Translations under genes and position numbers: made by a program
From: Streptomyces sp. HPF1205
Lineage (GTDB): Bacteria > Actinomycetota > Actinomycetes > Streptomycetales > Streptomycetaceae
Direction of reading: 5' to 3'
NCBI RefSeq assembly: GCF_020400825.1
Contig: NZ_JAINVH010000002.1
Location: 62,001-126,000 of the forward strand
Length of the DNA stretch: 64,000 nucleotides
The notes under the pieces: generated by a model
The model's input: the letters and a program-made list of their open reading frames with translations, nothing else
Told to the model about the DNA's origin: nothing
Database searches by the model: none
Part shown: positions 27,011 to 36,734 of the stretch, piece after piece
Numbering within the stretch: position 1 is the first letter of the stretch
How the letters are laid out: each line of letters begins with the position of its first letter

Positions 27011-30000
27011 GGGGCTCCCCGGGCCGAAACATCACATTCCGGTGGACGGTCCCGAAGTCCCTATCGGTATCGCCTTCGGGGATCACCGACGGAATGAGGA
27101 AGGCGCGCGCAAAGGCGTAGCCCTCCAGAAGCCCGCCAGGATCGCGCGTCGCGACCTGACAGAGCACATCCATCCACCGGCCGCCCGCCAGAGCCCGCAC
27201 CAAGGTCCAGCGCGCGGCCTCCCGCGTGACGGGGTCGGCATCGGGCTGGTCGGCGTCGGCCGCCAGCGCCCGGGCGGTGCGCGCCCAGGCGGTTTCCTGC
27301 CGGCCTGCGCTCGGCACCTGCTCCAGGACCTCCCGGGCGGCGGACTGTTCGCCGGCGGCCGCCAGCGCACGCGTGGTCGCGATCGCAGCATCGAGGACGG
27401 CTTCCCCGAGGGCGAAGTCCGTGAGCGCCCGGTGGCTGTCCTGGGTGTGCCAGTATGCGGAGAGAAGCTGCGCCGCCTCCTCGGCTCGGCACACCGCCCA
27501 GTCCGGGGCGGTGGCCACCGCCCCGGCTGCCACTCCTGACAGAAGGACCAAGCGCACGACGTCCGGTGTGTCGGGGGACAGGCTCTCCACAGCTCGTACG
27601 ACCCGGCCGAGCCCCTCCGCCCGGCAGAGCACCGCAGCGGCGGTCGCGACAGCGGAGGCCGGAGCCGTACCGAGCGTTCTCGGTGCGAGCGCGGCTGCGG
27701 CCTCAAGAGCTCCTTGGGCGCAGTGCGCGGCCGCTTCGCGGTCGAGGACGTCCAGGGCCCTGGCTGCGCGTGCCCACACGGGGAGCGCGGTCGCCGGTGC
27801 GTGGTACGTGTGCGCCTCGTCCAGTGCCTGCGTCAGCGTTTCCGCTGCCTTGGCCGTCGTACGGTCGGGAACCCGGCAGTGCTCCAACACCGCGGCCAGC
27901 GACTCCGCCCGTCGTATGCCGGAGGGCGTGTGACGCACGGCCCACTCCGCAGCCGCTTCGCGCAGTTCCCGCGCCCGGTCCTGGTCGTCATGCCCGGCTG
28001 CCGCCAGGACCGCCACGCATTCGGGGATCACGTCGGCGTCCTCGGCTGCCGAGAGCATGCCGGTGACGAGTCGCCGGGCTTCCTCCGGGCGCCCGGCCGC
28101 CACCGCCCCGGTGACAAGGGCCACCTTGATCCGTCGGATCCGCTCGGGGTCACGGACGGATTCCAGGGCGGACCGGGCGGCCTGGGTCTCACCGGCATGT
28201 GCCAGGACGACGGCGGCACGATCCCGGAGATCATCGGCGGGCGGGCGACCGTCCTCAGGCGCGTTCAGCCGGGTCGCCGCCCGGGCGGCCTCCGCCGCTT
28301 CCGCCGGCCGGGAGGCGAGCAACGCCTCGGCGAAGGCCATCAGCACGCGTGGACCGGATGCCGGGCTGAACCGGCCGGTCCGCGCGGTCGCTCCGGAGGC
28401 CGTCCGTTCGGCTTCGTCCGCCAAAGCAGCCGCGTGCTGCGCCTCCCGGTCGGCGATCGCGGCCGCCACGCGGGTGAGCGCGGAAGAGCGGTACTGCGGT
28501 GCGTCGATACGTCGCGCGAGGTTCGCGGCGGTCCGCCATTGTCCGAGTCCGGCACAGGCGGATGCCAGGGCGTGACGCCAGGCGTCGTTGCCGAAGACCG
28601 GGGACAGGAGGCCGACCGCTTCGGCGACCCGGTCCGGTTGCCGGGCCAGCACCCCGGCGACTTCCTCGGCTGTCAGGGCCGCGCTTCCGCCCTGAAAAGC
28701 CACCCAGGGCCAGCTGCGAGCGGCGGCGGGCAGCGTATTGCCGCTCGACCAGTAGGCCGCCAGTTCGCGCCAGCGGCCGGCCCGGGCGAGCGCCGCCGGC
28801 ACCACCGCGTGCAGGCACTGCTCGTCTTCTTCGGAGAGCGTCCCGGGGAGCGTCGTCAGCAGTTCGTGCGCCAGCGGGGCAGCTCGCGGCTCGCCTTTGC
28901 GGGCTCCTGTGTACACCAGGGTCACCGCGGCGCGGACCCAGTCCCCAGGAGGGTCCTGGGCCCGGTAGTCCGCCAGTAACCGCTCGGCCTCCTGCCAGCG
29001 GCCGGCTTGCGCCAGGACCGTGAGGATCTGACGCCGTACCTCCGCGCGCGAGGAGCGGTCGTACGGAAGGGACGCCAGGGCCAGGGCCTCCTCCCAGCGG
29101 CCCAGGGCGCCCAGCGCCCGGACCCGCCAAGGTGCGCAGGTACCGCCGCAGGCCCACTGCGACGTGACGCCGTCGTGCGGACAGGCTTCCTCGATCAGGG
29201 ACAACCCCTGACCGGCGCTGGGCATGTCCTTCGCCTGGGCCAGCAGCGCCAGCCGGCGGCGGGCAGGGTCGGCGACGGCCCGGGCCGCCCGCAGCGCCTG
29301 GTCCATGTCCCCGGCCCTGACGAAGGCGTCACGCATCGAAGCCAGCACCGCGTCCTCGTGCCCCGGGGGCACCTCCGCCAGCGCCTGCCACGCCTCCGCG
29401 CCCGAGCCGGTGGCGATCAGCGCAGGCGGCACGACCGCGCGTACCTCGGCACAGTCGGCGGGGGTGCCCGCCGATTCGCTGCGCAGCCGATCCAGTGCAG
29501 CGCGGTGTCCGTGCCGGATCAGAGCGGTGACGGCCGGCAGCAGAGCGGCCTCGCCCGCACCGGTGGCCTGGCGTGCGGCGGACCAGGCGGCACGGATGCC
29601 GCCCAGGTCCCCGGCCGAGCCGAAGGCCTGGGCCACCTCGGCGAGCAGCCGACGGTGCCAGGCGGGGTCTCCGGTTGGCGGACCACCGGGGTTGCGTGTG
29701 GCGGACCACTTGGCCACCAGGTCGAGTGCCGTATGCAGAGCGGCCGGCGCTTCCGGCGCTTTGAGGGCCAGCAGAGTGCAGCCGACCTGACATGCCGCTT
29801 CGGCAGCGACCGCCCGGTTCGACGAGGGTTCTTCGGCCAGCAGGTCGGCCAGCAGGCGTGCCGCTGCAAGCGCCAGGTCGAGCGCACGCTGCGGGTCCCG
29901 GCCGAGAAGGCTCTCCGCCAGACGGGCCAGGGCGTACAGCTTGTCCCATCCGTCCGGCCGCGCCGCAAGGAGCGCCTGCGCGCGGTCATCCTGGCGCAGC

Positions 30001-31973
30001 CTGGCCCGTAGCAACGCCAGGTCCGCGAAGTCCACGTCCCATGAACGGGCCAGTAGCCGATCGTGCGCGACGGCCAGGCGCACCATGGCGTCGAGCGGAA
30101 CCTCGGGGCCACTGTCCCGCAACGCCCGGCGGGCGGCCCGGATCTCCGCGAGCGCCGGGCCGTCCCCCAGAACTCGGGTTGCCAGCCGGTCGTGCCGTGC
30201 GGGATCCGCGATGACCGCGGTGATCCGCTGCGGGTCCCGGGAGGCAAGCACCATGGGCCCGTACCCGCTCAGCAGGTAGTGCGGGGTGTCCTGCGGCCAG
30301 CCCTGCTCGCGGTAGGTTGCGGCCCATTGGTGGATCCGCTTCCGGTGCAGGGCCACCTCGTCCCCGAGCAGCCGGACGGCAGCCGACCGGAGAGTGTCAT
30401 GGGCGAAAACGTGGACGCCGCGCGGCGCGGACAGCCCGTCCACGAAGACGGGCGACCGGCGCACCGACAGGCTGCGTCCCAGCACGGTCCGGATCAGCTC
30501 CGTCAGCCGGTGGACGGGCGTACCTGTCAGCTCGGCGAGTTCCTCACGGCTCAGCCCGGCGCCTGAGGCGGCGAGCAGCCCGATGACCTCCCGCGCGAGG
30601 GTCCCCTCGGCGAGGAGGCGTCCGAGTTCGTACTCGGCCTCGAAGCGCAACTGCCTGGCGTGCGGGGACGCGGTGAGGGCGCGCGGCTCGCAGGAACGCA
30701 GCGGATGGTCGCCCGGCAGGTCGACCGGCAGTCCCGGCTCGGGCCGGCTGGTGACCAGGACCGAGACGCCCTCGGGCAGATGCCGCGGGAGCAGTGACGC
30801 GATGCTGGGCAGCGGGGACGGGGCTTTGACCGATTCGTCCTCGTCGAGTCCGTCGACGACGATCAACAGACGCCGCCCGCCGGCGCGCAAGGCGTTCGCG
30901 GCGGCAGGCAGCAGCCGCTGCCATTCGCGCGCGTACGCCCCCGCCGTACCGCTCCCCCATACCGGCGACTCCCCCGCCACCGCGGCCAGTTGTTCGGCCA
31001 TGGCCCGTGCGAAGGCGTCGCTGTCACACTGGTCCGCCTGGCGCCGCGTGACGAAGAAGGCGGCGACGACGGTCCCGGCGGGCGGGTGCGCGGCGAACCA
31101 GGCAGCGAGCGCGGTCTTCCCGTGCCAGGGGGGAGCCTGCCACCACTGGTATCCGCCGGGTCCCGCGCAGAACCGCACCAGTTCGCCGACCTCCAGGGCA
31201 CGGTCCAGCAGCTTCAGCGGGGCGATGGAGCGGCTCTGCGCGAGATACCCCTCGGCCACGCGGCCGACTCCACTCGGCGGCACGACGTCCGGCAGCGGCC
31301 TGTCCAGGCCCAATCGCCGTAAGAGCCCGGTTTCGGGGTCGTGGCCCTGCCCGGCCCAGCTGTCGGTCCGGCTGACGGTGAGCGACCCCAGCCCCTCCGC
31401 GCGATGGTGCTCGACGACGACCCCGATGATCCGCTCGCCGGCCCACACCGCCGCGCCAGACATGCCCTGCCAGGGCGAGCGCTGCGGATCGGGATCGCGG
31501 TCGGGTGCCTCCACCCGGAACTCCAGGGTGCCGGTACGGCGGTTGGAGAGAACGGGGATGTGCCCCCATGCGTGGCACATGTCGCGGGCGCGCGAGCCGT
31601 CGTCGGGGTCCACCCGCATCTTGAAGAGCGGGAAGCCGAGCGCACTGCACCGCAGTACGGCGTCCCTCTCGCCCACCGTGCCGAAAAGGGCCGTGTCGAC
31701 CGGCTGCCGGAACGGCCCGGACTCCGACGTCAGGGCCAGGAGAGCGACATCGGCCCGCTTCGCCCCGCACCACTCCACCCTGGCGTCGGAGCTCCACTCG
31801 CCCGGCCGGTCGGCCTCGAAACGCACACGTATGGTGTCGGCACCGCGGACCACGTGCGCTGCGGTCAGGACCAGGCCGCTCGCCACGAGATAGCCCGACC
31901 CCCGGCGCTGCCTCCCCTGAGGCAGGGTGACGACGACCTCGGCGGCGCGCTGCGCCTCCAGCCCGGCCACCAT
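26982..31973 (-). CDS. Trypsin-like protease / STAND NTPase with helical repeats
   Basis: 1663 residues from ATG at 31973. Residues 1-210 are a trypsin-like protease with a complete triad: His40 (TAAHVV), Asp75 (ADVALLAL) and Ser172 (QGMSGAAVW). A STAND/NACHT-type ATPase follows, with Walker A APPWHGKT at 280-287 (alanine in place of the first glycine) and Walker B LLIVVDGLDE near 369-378, then VLVTSRPE. From about residue 600 to the end it is alpha-solenoid repeats, the usual sensor. It lies four bases after the trypco2 gene. Such protease-STAND pairs are described as conflict or immunity systems; activation by an invader signal is inferred. Confidence 0.9.
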   Translation of the reverse strand: MVAGLEAQRAAEVVVTLPQGRQRRGSGYLVASGLVLTAAHVVRGADTIRVRFEADRPGEWSSDARVEWCGAKRADVALLALTSESGPFRQPVDTALFGTVGERDAVLRCSALGFPLFKMRVDPDDGSRARDMCHAWGHIPVLSNRRTGTLEFRVEAPDRDPDPQRSPWQGMSGAAVWAGERIIGVVVEHHRAEGLGSLTVSRTDSWAGQGHDPETGLLRRLGLDRPLPDVVPPSGVGRVAEGYLAQSRSIAPLKLLDRALEVGELVRFCAGPGGYQWWQAPPWHGKTALAAWFAAHPPAGTVVAAFFVTRRQADQCDSDAFARAMAEQLAAVAGESPVWGSGTAGAYAREWQRLLPAAANALRAGGRRLLIVVDGLDEDESVKAPSPLPSIASLLPRHLPEGVSVLVTSRPEPGLPVDLPGDHPLRSCEPRALTASPHARQLRFEAEYELGRLLAEGTLAREVIGLLAASGAGLSREELAELTGTPVHRLTELIRTVLGRSLSVRRSPVFVDGLSAPRGVHVFAHDTLRSAAVRLLGDEVALHRKRIHQWAATYREQGWPQDTPHYLLSGYGPMVLASRDPQRITAVIADPARHDRLATRVLGDGPALAEIRAARRALRDSGPEVPLDAMVRLAVAHDRLLARSWDVDFADLALLRARLRQDDRAQALLAARPDGWDKLYALARLAESLLGRDPQRALDLALAAARLLADLLAEEPSSNRAVAAEAACQVGCTLLALKAPEAPAALHTALDLVAKWSATRNPGGPPTGDPAWHRRLLAEVAQAFGSAGDLGGIRAAWSAARQATGAGEAALLPAVTALIRHGHRAALDRLRSESAGTPADCAEVRAVVPPALIATGSGAEAWQALAEVPPGHEDAVLASMRDAFVRAGDMDQALRAARAVADPARRRLALLAQAKDMPSAGQGLSLIEEACPHDGVTSQWACGGTCAPWRVRALGALGRWEEALALASLPYDRSSRAEVRRQILTVLAQAGRWQEAERLLADYRAQDPPGDWVRAAVTLVYTGARKGEPRAAPLAHELLTTLPGTLSEEDEQCLHAVVPAALARAGRWRELAAYWSSGNTLPAAARSWPWVAFQGGSAALTAEEVAGVLARQPDRVAEAVGLLSPVFGNDAWRHALASACAGLGQWRTAANLARRIDAPQYRSSALTRVAAAIADREAQHAAALADEAERTASGATARTGRFSPASGPRVLMAFAEALLASRPAEAAEAARAATRLNAPEDGRPPADDLRDRAAVVLAHAGETQAARSALESVRDPERIRRIKVALVTGAVAAGRPEEARRLVTGMLSAAEDADVIPECVAVLAAAGHDDQDRARELREAAAEWAVRHTPSGIRRAESLAAVLEHCRVPDRTTAKAAETLTQALDEAHTYHAPATALPVWARAARALDVLDREAAAHCAQGALEAAAALAPRTLGTAPASAVATAAAVLCRAEGLGRVVRAVESLSPDTPDVVRLVLLSGVAAGAVATAPDWAVCRAEEAAQLLSAYWHTQDSHRALTDFALGEAVLDAAIATTRALAAAGEQSAAREVLEQVPSAGRQETAWARTARALAADADQPDADPVTREAARWTLVRALAGGRWMDVLCQVATRDPGGLLEGYAFARAFLIPSVIPEGDTDRDFGTVHRNVMFRPGEPLSRWDRPAP

Positions 31974-31977
31974 CGGG

Positions 31978-32280
31978 TCACCGCTCCTCGGGCACGCTGT
32001 CCCCCGCGATGGTCACCACGGTTGGATCCAGCGCTCCACGGCGGGCTTCCAGCGTGAGCCGCAAGGTCTGCGTGGCGATGTCGTCCCGCCTGGTGTCGGT
32101 CCCCAGCTCGGCCACCCAGAACTTCACCTTGCCGCTGCCGGCCACTTCCCGCTGCACGCTGACGGAGAGCTCCAGCTCGATCGGCCCGAGTACGAACCGC
32201 AGTTCCTCGTTCTCGCCGTCCGCCATCGCCCTGGCCAACTCGGACCGCAACTGGTGGATCATCTCGGCCAGCTCGACCAC
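31978..32280 (-). CDS. Trypco2 (trypsin-co-occurring domain) protein
   Basis: 100 residues from GTG at 32280, with GGAGGTG just upstream. It matches the trypsin-co-occurring domain 2 pattern: an N-terminal helix (LAEMIHQLRSELARAMADG), then strands ELRFVLGPIELELSVSVQ, VKFWVAELG and LRLTLEARRG. Trypco2 proteins are found beside trypsin-STAND genes and are thought to connect sensing and protease activity. Here it is the first gene of a two-gene operon, ending four bases before the protease-STAND start. Confidence 0.85.
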   Translation of the reverse strand: MVELAEMIHQLRSELARAMADGENEELRFVLGPIELELSVSVQREVAGSGKVKFWVAELGTDTRRDDIATQTLRLTLEARRGALDPTVVTIAGDSVPEER

Positions 32281-32295
32281 GCCACACCTCCGCAC

Positions 32296-32427
32296 CCACC
32301 GAGAGCATGCACCCGCATGCTAACAGTGGGCTGCCTCAGCGTTGCCACTTTAGGGTGAGGACAGCCTTGGCGATTGATGTCATGCCCCAACCGAGACCTG
32401 CTTCACCAACTTCCATGAGCAGAACAG
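32296..32427. other. Spacer between conflict operon and toxin cassette
   Basis: About 130 bases, less G+C-rich than the surroundings. It should contain the promoter of the trypco2/STAND operon. No clear hexamers are named. Confidence 0.3.
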
Positions 32428-32823
32428 CTAGTCCTCAATTACCGGTCGGCACGGCGAGAGGAACGGATCGAGCCGGGTATGCACTTCGCCTCTGGCCATG
32501 AAGCGTACGCGAAAGGCGCCCGGGCCCGGTGGCTCGTCGAAGTCGTCCGAGCGTTCGTAGAGAACGCCCCAGGACCCTGGAAATCTGGCAGCGATGTACT
32601 GGACCAGGGAATTCAGCTCGTCCGCTTCGTCCCTTCGCCTGTTCATGAGGCCATTGACGGTCACAAAATACTCACCATTATGACTCTGCAACTCCACGCT
32701 GCCGGTCGCCCATCGGATGCCCTCTACTTGCTCGCGGAGCGAAACCACTCCTTGCGCGAGACTCCCCGAGTCCGATTCTTCGGGAGATTCCGCGATTCCG
32801 AACCATCCATGAAATTCGTACAT
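32428..32823 (-). CDS. Imm7-type immunity protein
   Basis: 131 residues. It begins MYEFHGWFGIAESPEE and ends FLSPCRPVIED, the two signatures of immunity protein family Imm7. GSWGVLYERSDD lies near residue 84. It is five bases downstream of the toxin gene, the expected place for an immunity gene. It should bind and neutralise the toxin domain in the producing cell. Codon use is less G+C-biased than in neighbouring genes, suggesting separate acquisition. Confidence 0.85.
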   Translation of the reverse strand: MYEFHGWFGIAESPEESDSGSLAQGVVSLREQVEGIRWATGSVELQSHNGEYFVTVNGLMNRRRDEADELNSLVQYIAARFPGSWGVLYERSDDFDEPPGPGAFRVRFMARGEVHTRLDPFLSPCRPVIED

Positions 32824-32828
32824 GCCGT

Positions 32829-34283
32829 CTATCCCAGGGGTGTAGTGTCGATCACCGGCTCGATACCATAGCGCTGCCCGTACTCCAGCAGCTTGGATAT
32901 CACATCGGGGTCGGGAGGTCCGTCGAAGTGGAAGTAGGGCGTACGGCCCGTTTGAAGTGCGGCCTCGAACGTCGCCTTCGCCTGGTTGCGGAAGGCACTC
33001 CCCATCCGGAACCCTGCGGGTTTGGATTGGGCCACATATTCATCGCTGATGGCATCGAACTCTCTGCCGTCGCTCTCGAATCGAACCCGCGATTCGCCGC
33101 CTATTCGCTCGGCCAGAGCATCGGCCGCGGGGTCCGGCTTGTTGACTTTCTGCAGCGGACCATCGTACGTGGGGCCGTCGCCACCGCCTGCCCCTCCTCG
33201 CCCTCCTCCCCGTCCGCCCGTTCTCGCCGGTGTACGGGCCTCGGTGTCGGCGAGTTCGCGTTCGAGGGTCTGGCTGACCTCGGTGGTTTCGGCGTCGACG
33301 GTTTCGAGTTCGGGTGCGCTGTCGGCGGCATCCTGGAGGTAGACCTCCAGGTCGGCGATCATCTCCGTACTGATGGTGCTCACGGCCTCGTCGAGGGCGA
33401 CCTCGACCTCACCGAGGATGGCCGCAGCCTCGCCTGCGTCCAGGGCGCCCGCGGCGGCGTCGGAGCCGCCGAAGGTGAATACGGTGAGAGCGAAGCCGAG
33501 TGCGGTGGTGAAGCCGATGGCAATGCCCGCTTCACCGAGCTTCTGCTCGACCTGGCTGTGGGCGGTGTCGATGGCCTGGGCGAAGGCGTCGCAGGCTTTG
33601 GCGAGCTGGTCGCAGGCGTACTTGGCGGTGGACAGCGGGGCCTTGCCGCCGTCCGCGTCGTCCTTCCAGATCCTGGCCCAGAAGTCGGCCATCGCCGTGA
33701 TCGAGTCCCCGGAGTTGTTGTCGGTGATGGACAGCACATGCCCGTGCAAGGTGGTGCCGAGGGTATCGATCGCGGACGAGGCGGTACGGAACGCGGTGGC
33801 GGCCGTACGCAGATTGTCCTGGTGGCCGTTGGGCCAGTATTTGGCGATGGCGTGCGGTACGGATGAGTGTCCCGGTCCGACCGCCGAGGGCGGGTCGGGG
33901 TAGAAGATGTCGGCGTAGACCACCGGTGGCTCGAACTGCTCGGGCGGAGTCGCCCCTGCCTTGGGATTGGAGTGGTGGTCGGCCTTGAGGTAGTTGTTCG
34001 CGGTCGTCGTCAGTCCGGTGGCGGCTTGCCCGATGGCGCGGTCGGCGGCGGACAGCGCGCCGAACAGTGCCTTGGCCGCCGGGTCGTAGGTGGTGGCGAA
34101 CCCGTGGCCGTAGCTGTCGTCACCGGCCATGCCGGAGATGTTCTGCAGCGCCGTGTTCAAGGTGGTGGCGATCGTGTCGAGCGTGCTCTGACCGGCGGCG
34201 AATCTCAGTGAGACGAGGTAGAGGTCTTCCGGGTAGAGATTCAGCGGGGTGTCGCTGCCCCCGTCGTCGGCGGGGCGGCTCAC
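32829..34283 (-). CDS. Polymorphic toxin with restriction-endonuclease-like C-terminus
   Basis: 484 residues from GTG at 34283 overlapping the WXG100 stop (GTGA); ATG at 34295 is an alternative. The N-terminal half is helical with a hydrophobic stretch near residue 265, like ESX/WXG-type secretion proteins. A Gly/Arg-rich hinge follows (GGRGGGRGGAGGG, near residue 370). The C-terminal ~85 residues (EFDAISDEYVAQSKPAGF, then FRNQAKATFEAALQTGRTPY, then YGIEPVID) have the conserved pattern of restriction-endonuclease-fold toxins, with D and QSK as likely active-site residues. The target is probably nucleic acid. Confidence 0.8.
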   Translation of the reverse strand: MSRPADDGGSDTPLNLYPEDLYLVSLRFAAGQSTLDTIATTLNTALQNISGMAGDDSYGHGFATTYDPAAKALFGALSAADRAIGQAATGLTTTANNYLKADHHSNPKAGATPPEQFEPPVVYADIFYPDPPSAVGPGHSSVPHAIAKYWPNGHQDNLRTAATAFRTASSAIDTLGTTLHGHVLSITDNNSGDSITAMADFWARIWKDDADGGKAPLSTAKYACDQLAKACDAFAQAIDTAHSQVEQKLGEAGIAIGFTTALGFALTVFTFGGSDAAAGALDAGEAAAILGEVEVALDEAVSTISTEMIADLEVYLQDAADSAPELETVDAETTEVSQTLERELADTEARTPARTGGRGGGRGGAGGGDGPTYDGPLQKVNKPDPAADALAERIGGESRVRFESDGREFDAISDEYVAQSKPAGFRMGSAFRNQAKATFEAALQTGRTPYFHFDGPPDPDVISKLLEYGQRYGIEPVIDTTPLG

Positions 34284-34576
34284 CGTCGCCCCCACATGCG
34301 CAGGTTGGCGGTGTGCGCCGCGGTGTAATTGCCGTGAGCGGTCGTCAGGATCGTGTGCAGGTCGCGCAGAGCGCTGTGCAGATCACCGGAGGCGGTGCGC
34401 CACTGCCGGTAGTACGCACTGAACGCGTCCTGCGCCTCGCCCTCCCAGCCCTCGGTCACCCGCCTCACCGCACCGTCCAATTGCGTCAGGTGCTTCTGTA
34501 ACCGCCCCACCAGGGTATCCAGGTCCTCGGCGTGCTGAGCCAGCTTCTCAACCCGGACCGCTATCCGTCCCGACAT
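34280..34576 (-). CDS. WXG100-family protein
   Basis: 98 residues from ATG at 34576, with GGGGAGGGG upstream. Two helices are joined at the WEG turn (VTEGWEGEAQDAFSAYYRQW, near residues 43-60), the hallmark of WXG100 proteins exported by type VII (ESX) systems. It is first in a three-gene cassette with the toxin and its immunity protein and presumably guides the toxin to an ESX machine encoded elsewhere on the chromosome. Confidence 0.85.
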   Translation of the reverse strand: MSGRIAVRVEKLAQHAEDLDTLVGRLQKHLTQLDGAVRRVTEGWEGEAQDAFSAYYRQWRTASGDLHSALRDLHTILTTAHGNYTAAHTANLRMWGRR

Positions 34577-35252
34577 CCAGACCCCTCCCCACCGGTCAAC
34601 TGCCAACTCTTTCAGGGTCGGTCTTTTCGGGACAGCCCAGAGTGGTTTCACAGTCGTAGCAGTTTTGTAAGTGTGCAGGTCGCAGTGCCAACGGTCGTGC
34701 AGCTCGACGCGATCGCCGTCACCGCCAATGTCCGCAGACGCATTCCCCGGAGCGCCACGAAGGTGATCCCGCCTGCGTGCAACCAGGACCCAGGACTGAT
34801 GCCCTCTCAGTCGGCGGGATAGCCGGTTCATCGGCTTGAGGCTTCCCTCCCCCCATGAGTGCGCGGACTACGGAGACAACGGACTCCCTGGGGGCCCATC
34901 GCCTCACCCGTTCGGCCCAACATCCACGATCCACTCCTCAAGAGGTCTTGACGAGTCGCCATAAGCTGACACATAGTCATAGCAGGCGAGTCTTCACGAA
35001 GACCTGAAGACAGGATGTCTTGGAGAGACTGGCCTGCTGTGCCTGGAGAGCCGGTGACGCGGTGCTCCAGAAGCACCTGCGCCTTGAGAACTCCACAGAG
35101 TGCGCGAACGAGCGAGTGCTTTTGATCCCTGCGCGGCCCGCGTCGAATCGGCGCCGGTCGCGCAGGGGGTCATGACCACTCGTCTTCACGCGGGCCGGCG
35201 GCGGACGACAGGAGCCGGGTGGCCCGATCCCCTATCTGGAAGGAGTACGACC
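34577..35252. other. Long gene-poor gap
   Basis: No credible gene is visible on either strand. It contains short inverted repeats, including GTCTTCACGAAGAC near 34990. The left side should carry the promoter of the WXG100-toxin cassette. Lower G+C and broken frames suggest accumulated insertions. Confidence 0.4.
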
Positions 35253-35390
35253 GTGCGTCTCGCCATCGGCGATGTCGTCCGCAACCGCAATGACCAGGCT
35301 CTCGGCACCGTGGCCGGTGTCGCCACGCATCCTGACGGGCCGCTCGTGGCCGTCCAGGTCAACGCCGACTTAGACGCCGTTTCTTATGGT
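35253..35390 (+). pseudogene. 5' part of a small Streptomyces gene, apparently truncated
   Basis: GTG at 35253 follows GGAAGGAGTACGACC. The first ~45 codons read RLAIGDVVRNRNDQALGTVA, then HPDGPLVAVQVNADLDAV, which is coding-like. After about 35390 the frame loses coding character. The 3' part seems to have been replaced by inserted DNA. The function of the family is not known to me. Confidence 0.4.
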
Positions 35391-35557
35391 GGGCTCCAGT
35401 TCGGGGTTTGTCCTGACAGAGGTCTGTGGGACGATCTGTTCCATGGACATCAAGCGAAAGGTTCATGCCGCGTAGGCGGCCTGGGCGTCTACGTGCCGAG
35501 CAACGACCTCGGCACCAGCCCCCGATCCCGCGGCCCGTTTTCCCGGGCTTGTCCTCG

Positions 35558-35833
35558 ATGGCAACAGCTGAGGTCGTCAGGATCGAGCTCAGCCGGAAGT
35601 ACCTGTGGCCGGGTTCCACGTACGCAGCAGTACTTGTCTGGAGCCGATTCGTACGCAGTCCGAACCGGCGGCTCTGGTCTCAGAACGATGAGTCCAACTG
35701 CAACATCTGGGAGTGCTGTGGCAGTCCCTTCGAGGCCCGCTACTTCCTGGAAGCCGTGGTCCGTGGCATGTCTCGGCAACGACGCTCCGAACTGCGCCGC
35801 ATCGTCGACGAACTGGATGATCTCTACTGCTGA
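35558..35833 (+). CDS. Small unknown protein beside the transposase remnant
   Basis: 91 residues from ATG at 35558 (a start further upstream is possible). The sequence is unusual for the region: tryptophan- and cysteine-containing (KYLWPGSTYAAVLVWSRF; NCNIWECCGSPFEARYFL) with a helical C-terminus SELRRIVDELDDLYC. Codon use is close to Streptomyces average. It ends 20 bases before the transposase stop. No domain is recognised. Confidence 0.5.
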   Translation: MATAEVVRIELSRKYLWPGSTYAAVLVWSRFVRSPNRRLWSQNDESNCNIWECCGSPFEARYFLEAVVRGMSRQRRSELRRIVDELDDLYC

Positions 35834-35852
35834 CAGCCCCGGACGGCACCGT

Positions 35853-36661
35853 TCAGCGAACCAGGCGCCGGTAGTTGATGAGCAACGCCGCGATGCCGAC
35901 GAAGGCGAGGAAGTGCTCGGCTTTGCGTTCATAGCGGCGGTGAAGCTGGCGGCAGCCGGCCAGCCAGGAGACGCTTCTTTCAACCACCCAGCGGTGGCGG
36001 CCGAGCCGCTGGGAGGACTCGATGCCCTTGCGGGCGATGCGGTGGCGTATGCCGCGGGCGCGGAGCCATCGGCGCAGATGGTCGTAGTCGTATCCCTTGT
36101 CACCGTGCAGCTTTCCGGGCCGCCTGCGGCGCGGGCCGCGGCGGGAGCGGATGGGCGGGATGCCGCTTACGAGCGGCTGCAGACCCTGGCTGTCGTGCAG
36201 GTTGGCGCCTGAGATCCCCAGCGACAGGGGCAGTCCGTTCCGGTCGGTGATCAGGTGAATCTTCGATCCGAGCTTGCCGCGATCGGTCGGATTCGGTCCC
36301 GTCAAAGGCCCCCTTTTGTGGCCCGGACACTTACGGAGTCGATCGCACATCGGGACCAGTCCAGCTCACCGCGGGCACCGAGTTCGTCGAGGATGACACG
36401 GTGCAGCCTGGCCCACACCCGGTCCCGGCTCCACTGCGCGAATCGCCGGTAGACCGTGGGCCACGCAGGGCCGAAGACCGGCGGGAGCTGCCGCCACGTA
36501 CAGCCCGACGTCGCCACGAAGATGATCGCCGCCAACGTCTCGCGGTCACCCGCCCGGCGCCGGCCACCGCCCTGCGGACGTATGACCTACGTGGGAGGCA
36601 CCACACGCCGAAACAGCTCCCACAACTCGTCCGGCACCAGCCGGTGCACCAGGTCTGCCAT
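35853..36661 (-). mobile_element. IS5-family (IS427-type) transposase, two frames, nonsense-inactivated
   Basis: The first frame begins at ATG 36661 (MADLVHRLVPDELWELFRRV) and is broken by an in-frame TAG after VVPPT. It continues with TLAAIIFVATSGCTWRQLPP to RATKGGL. The second frame, shifted by -1 around ACAAAAGGGGGCC (near 36310), encodes LTGPNPTDRGKLGSKIHLIT, then GDKGYDYDHLRRWLR and WVVERSVSWLAG: a complete DDE end. A -1 shift is normal for this group, but the TAG is not, so the copy is probably dead. Terminal repeats were not identified with confidence. Confidence 0.75.
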
Positions 36662-36734
36662 GCCCTGACCAACGACCGCCCCAACCAAAAGAAACGGCAT
36701 CTTACGGCTGGCCGAGCCCGAGGACCTGGATGTC

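Noticed and set aside
34828..35189. Short minus-strand frames in the gap beside the toxin cassette
   Set aside because: No binding sites, no coding bias and no recognisable domain.
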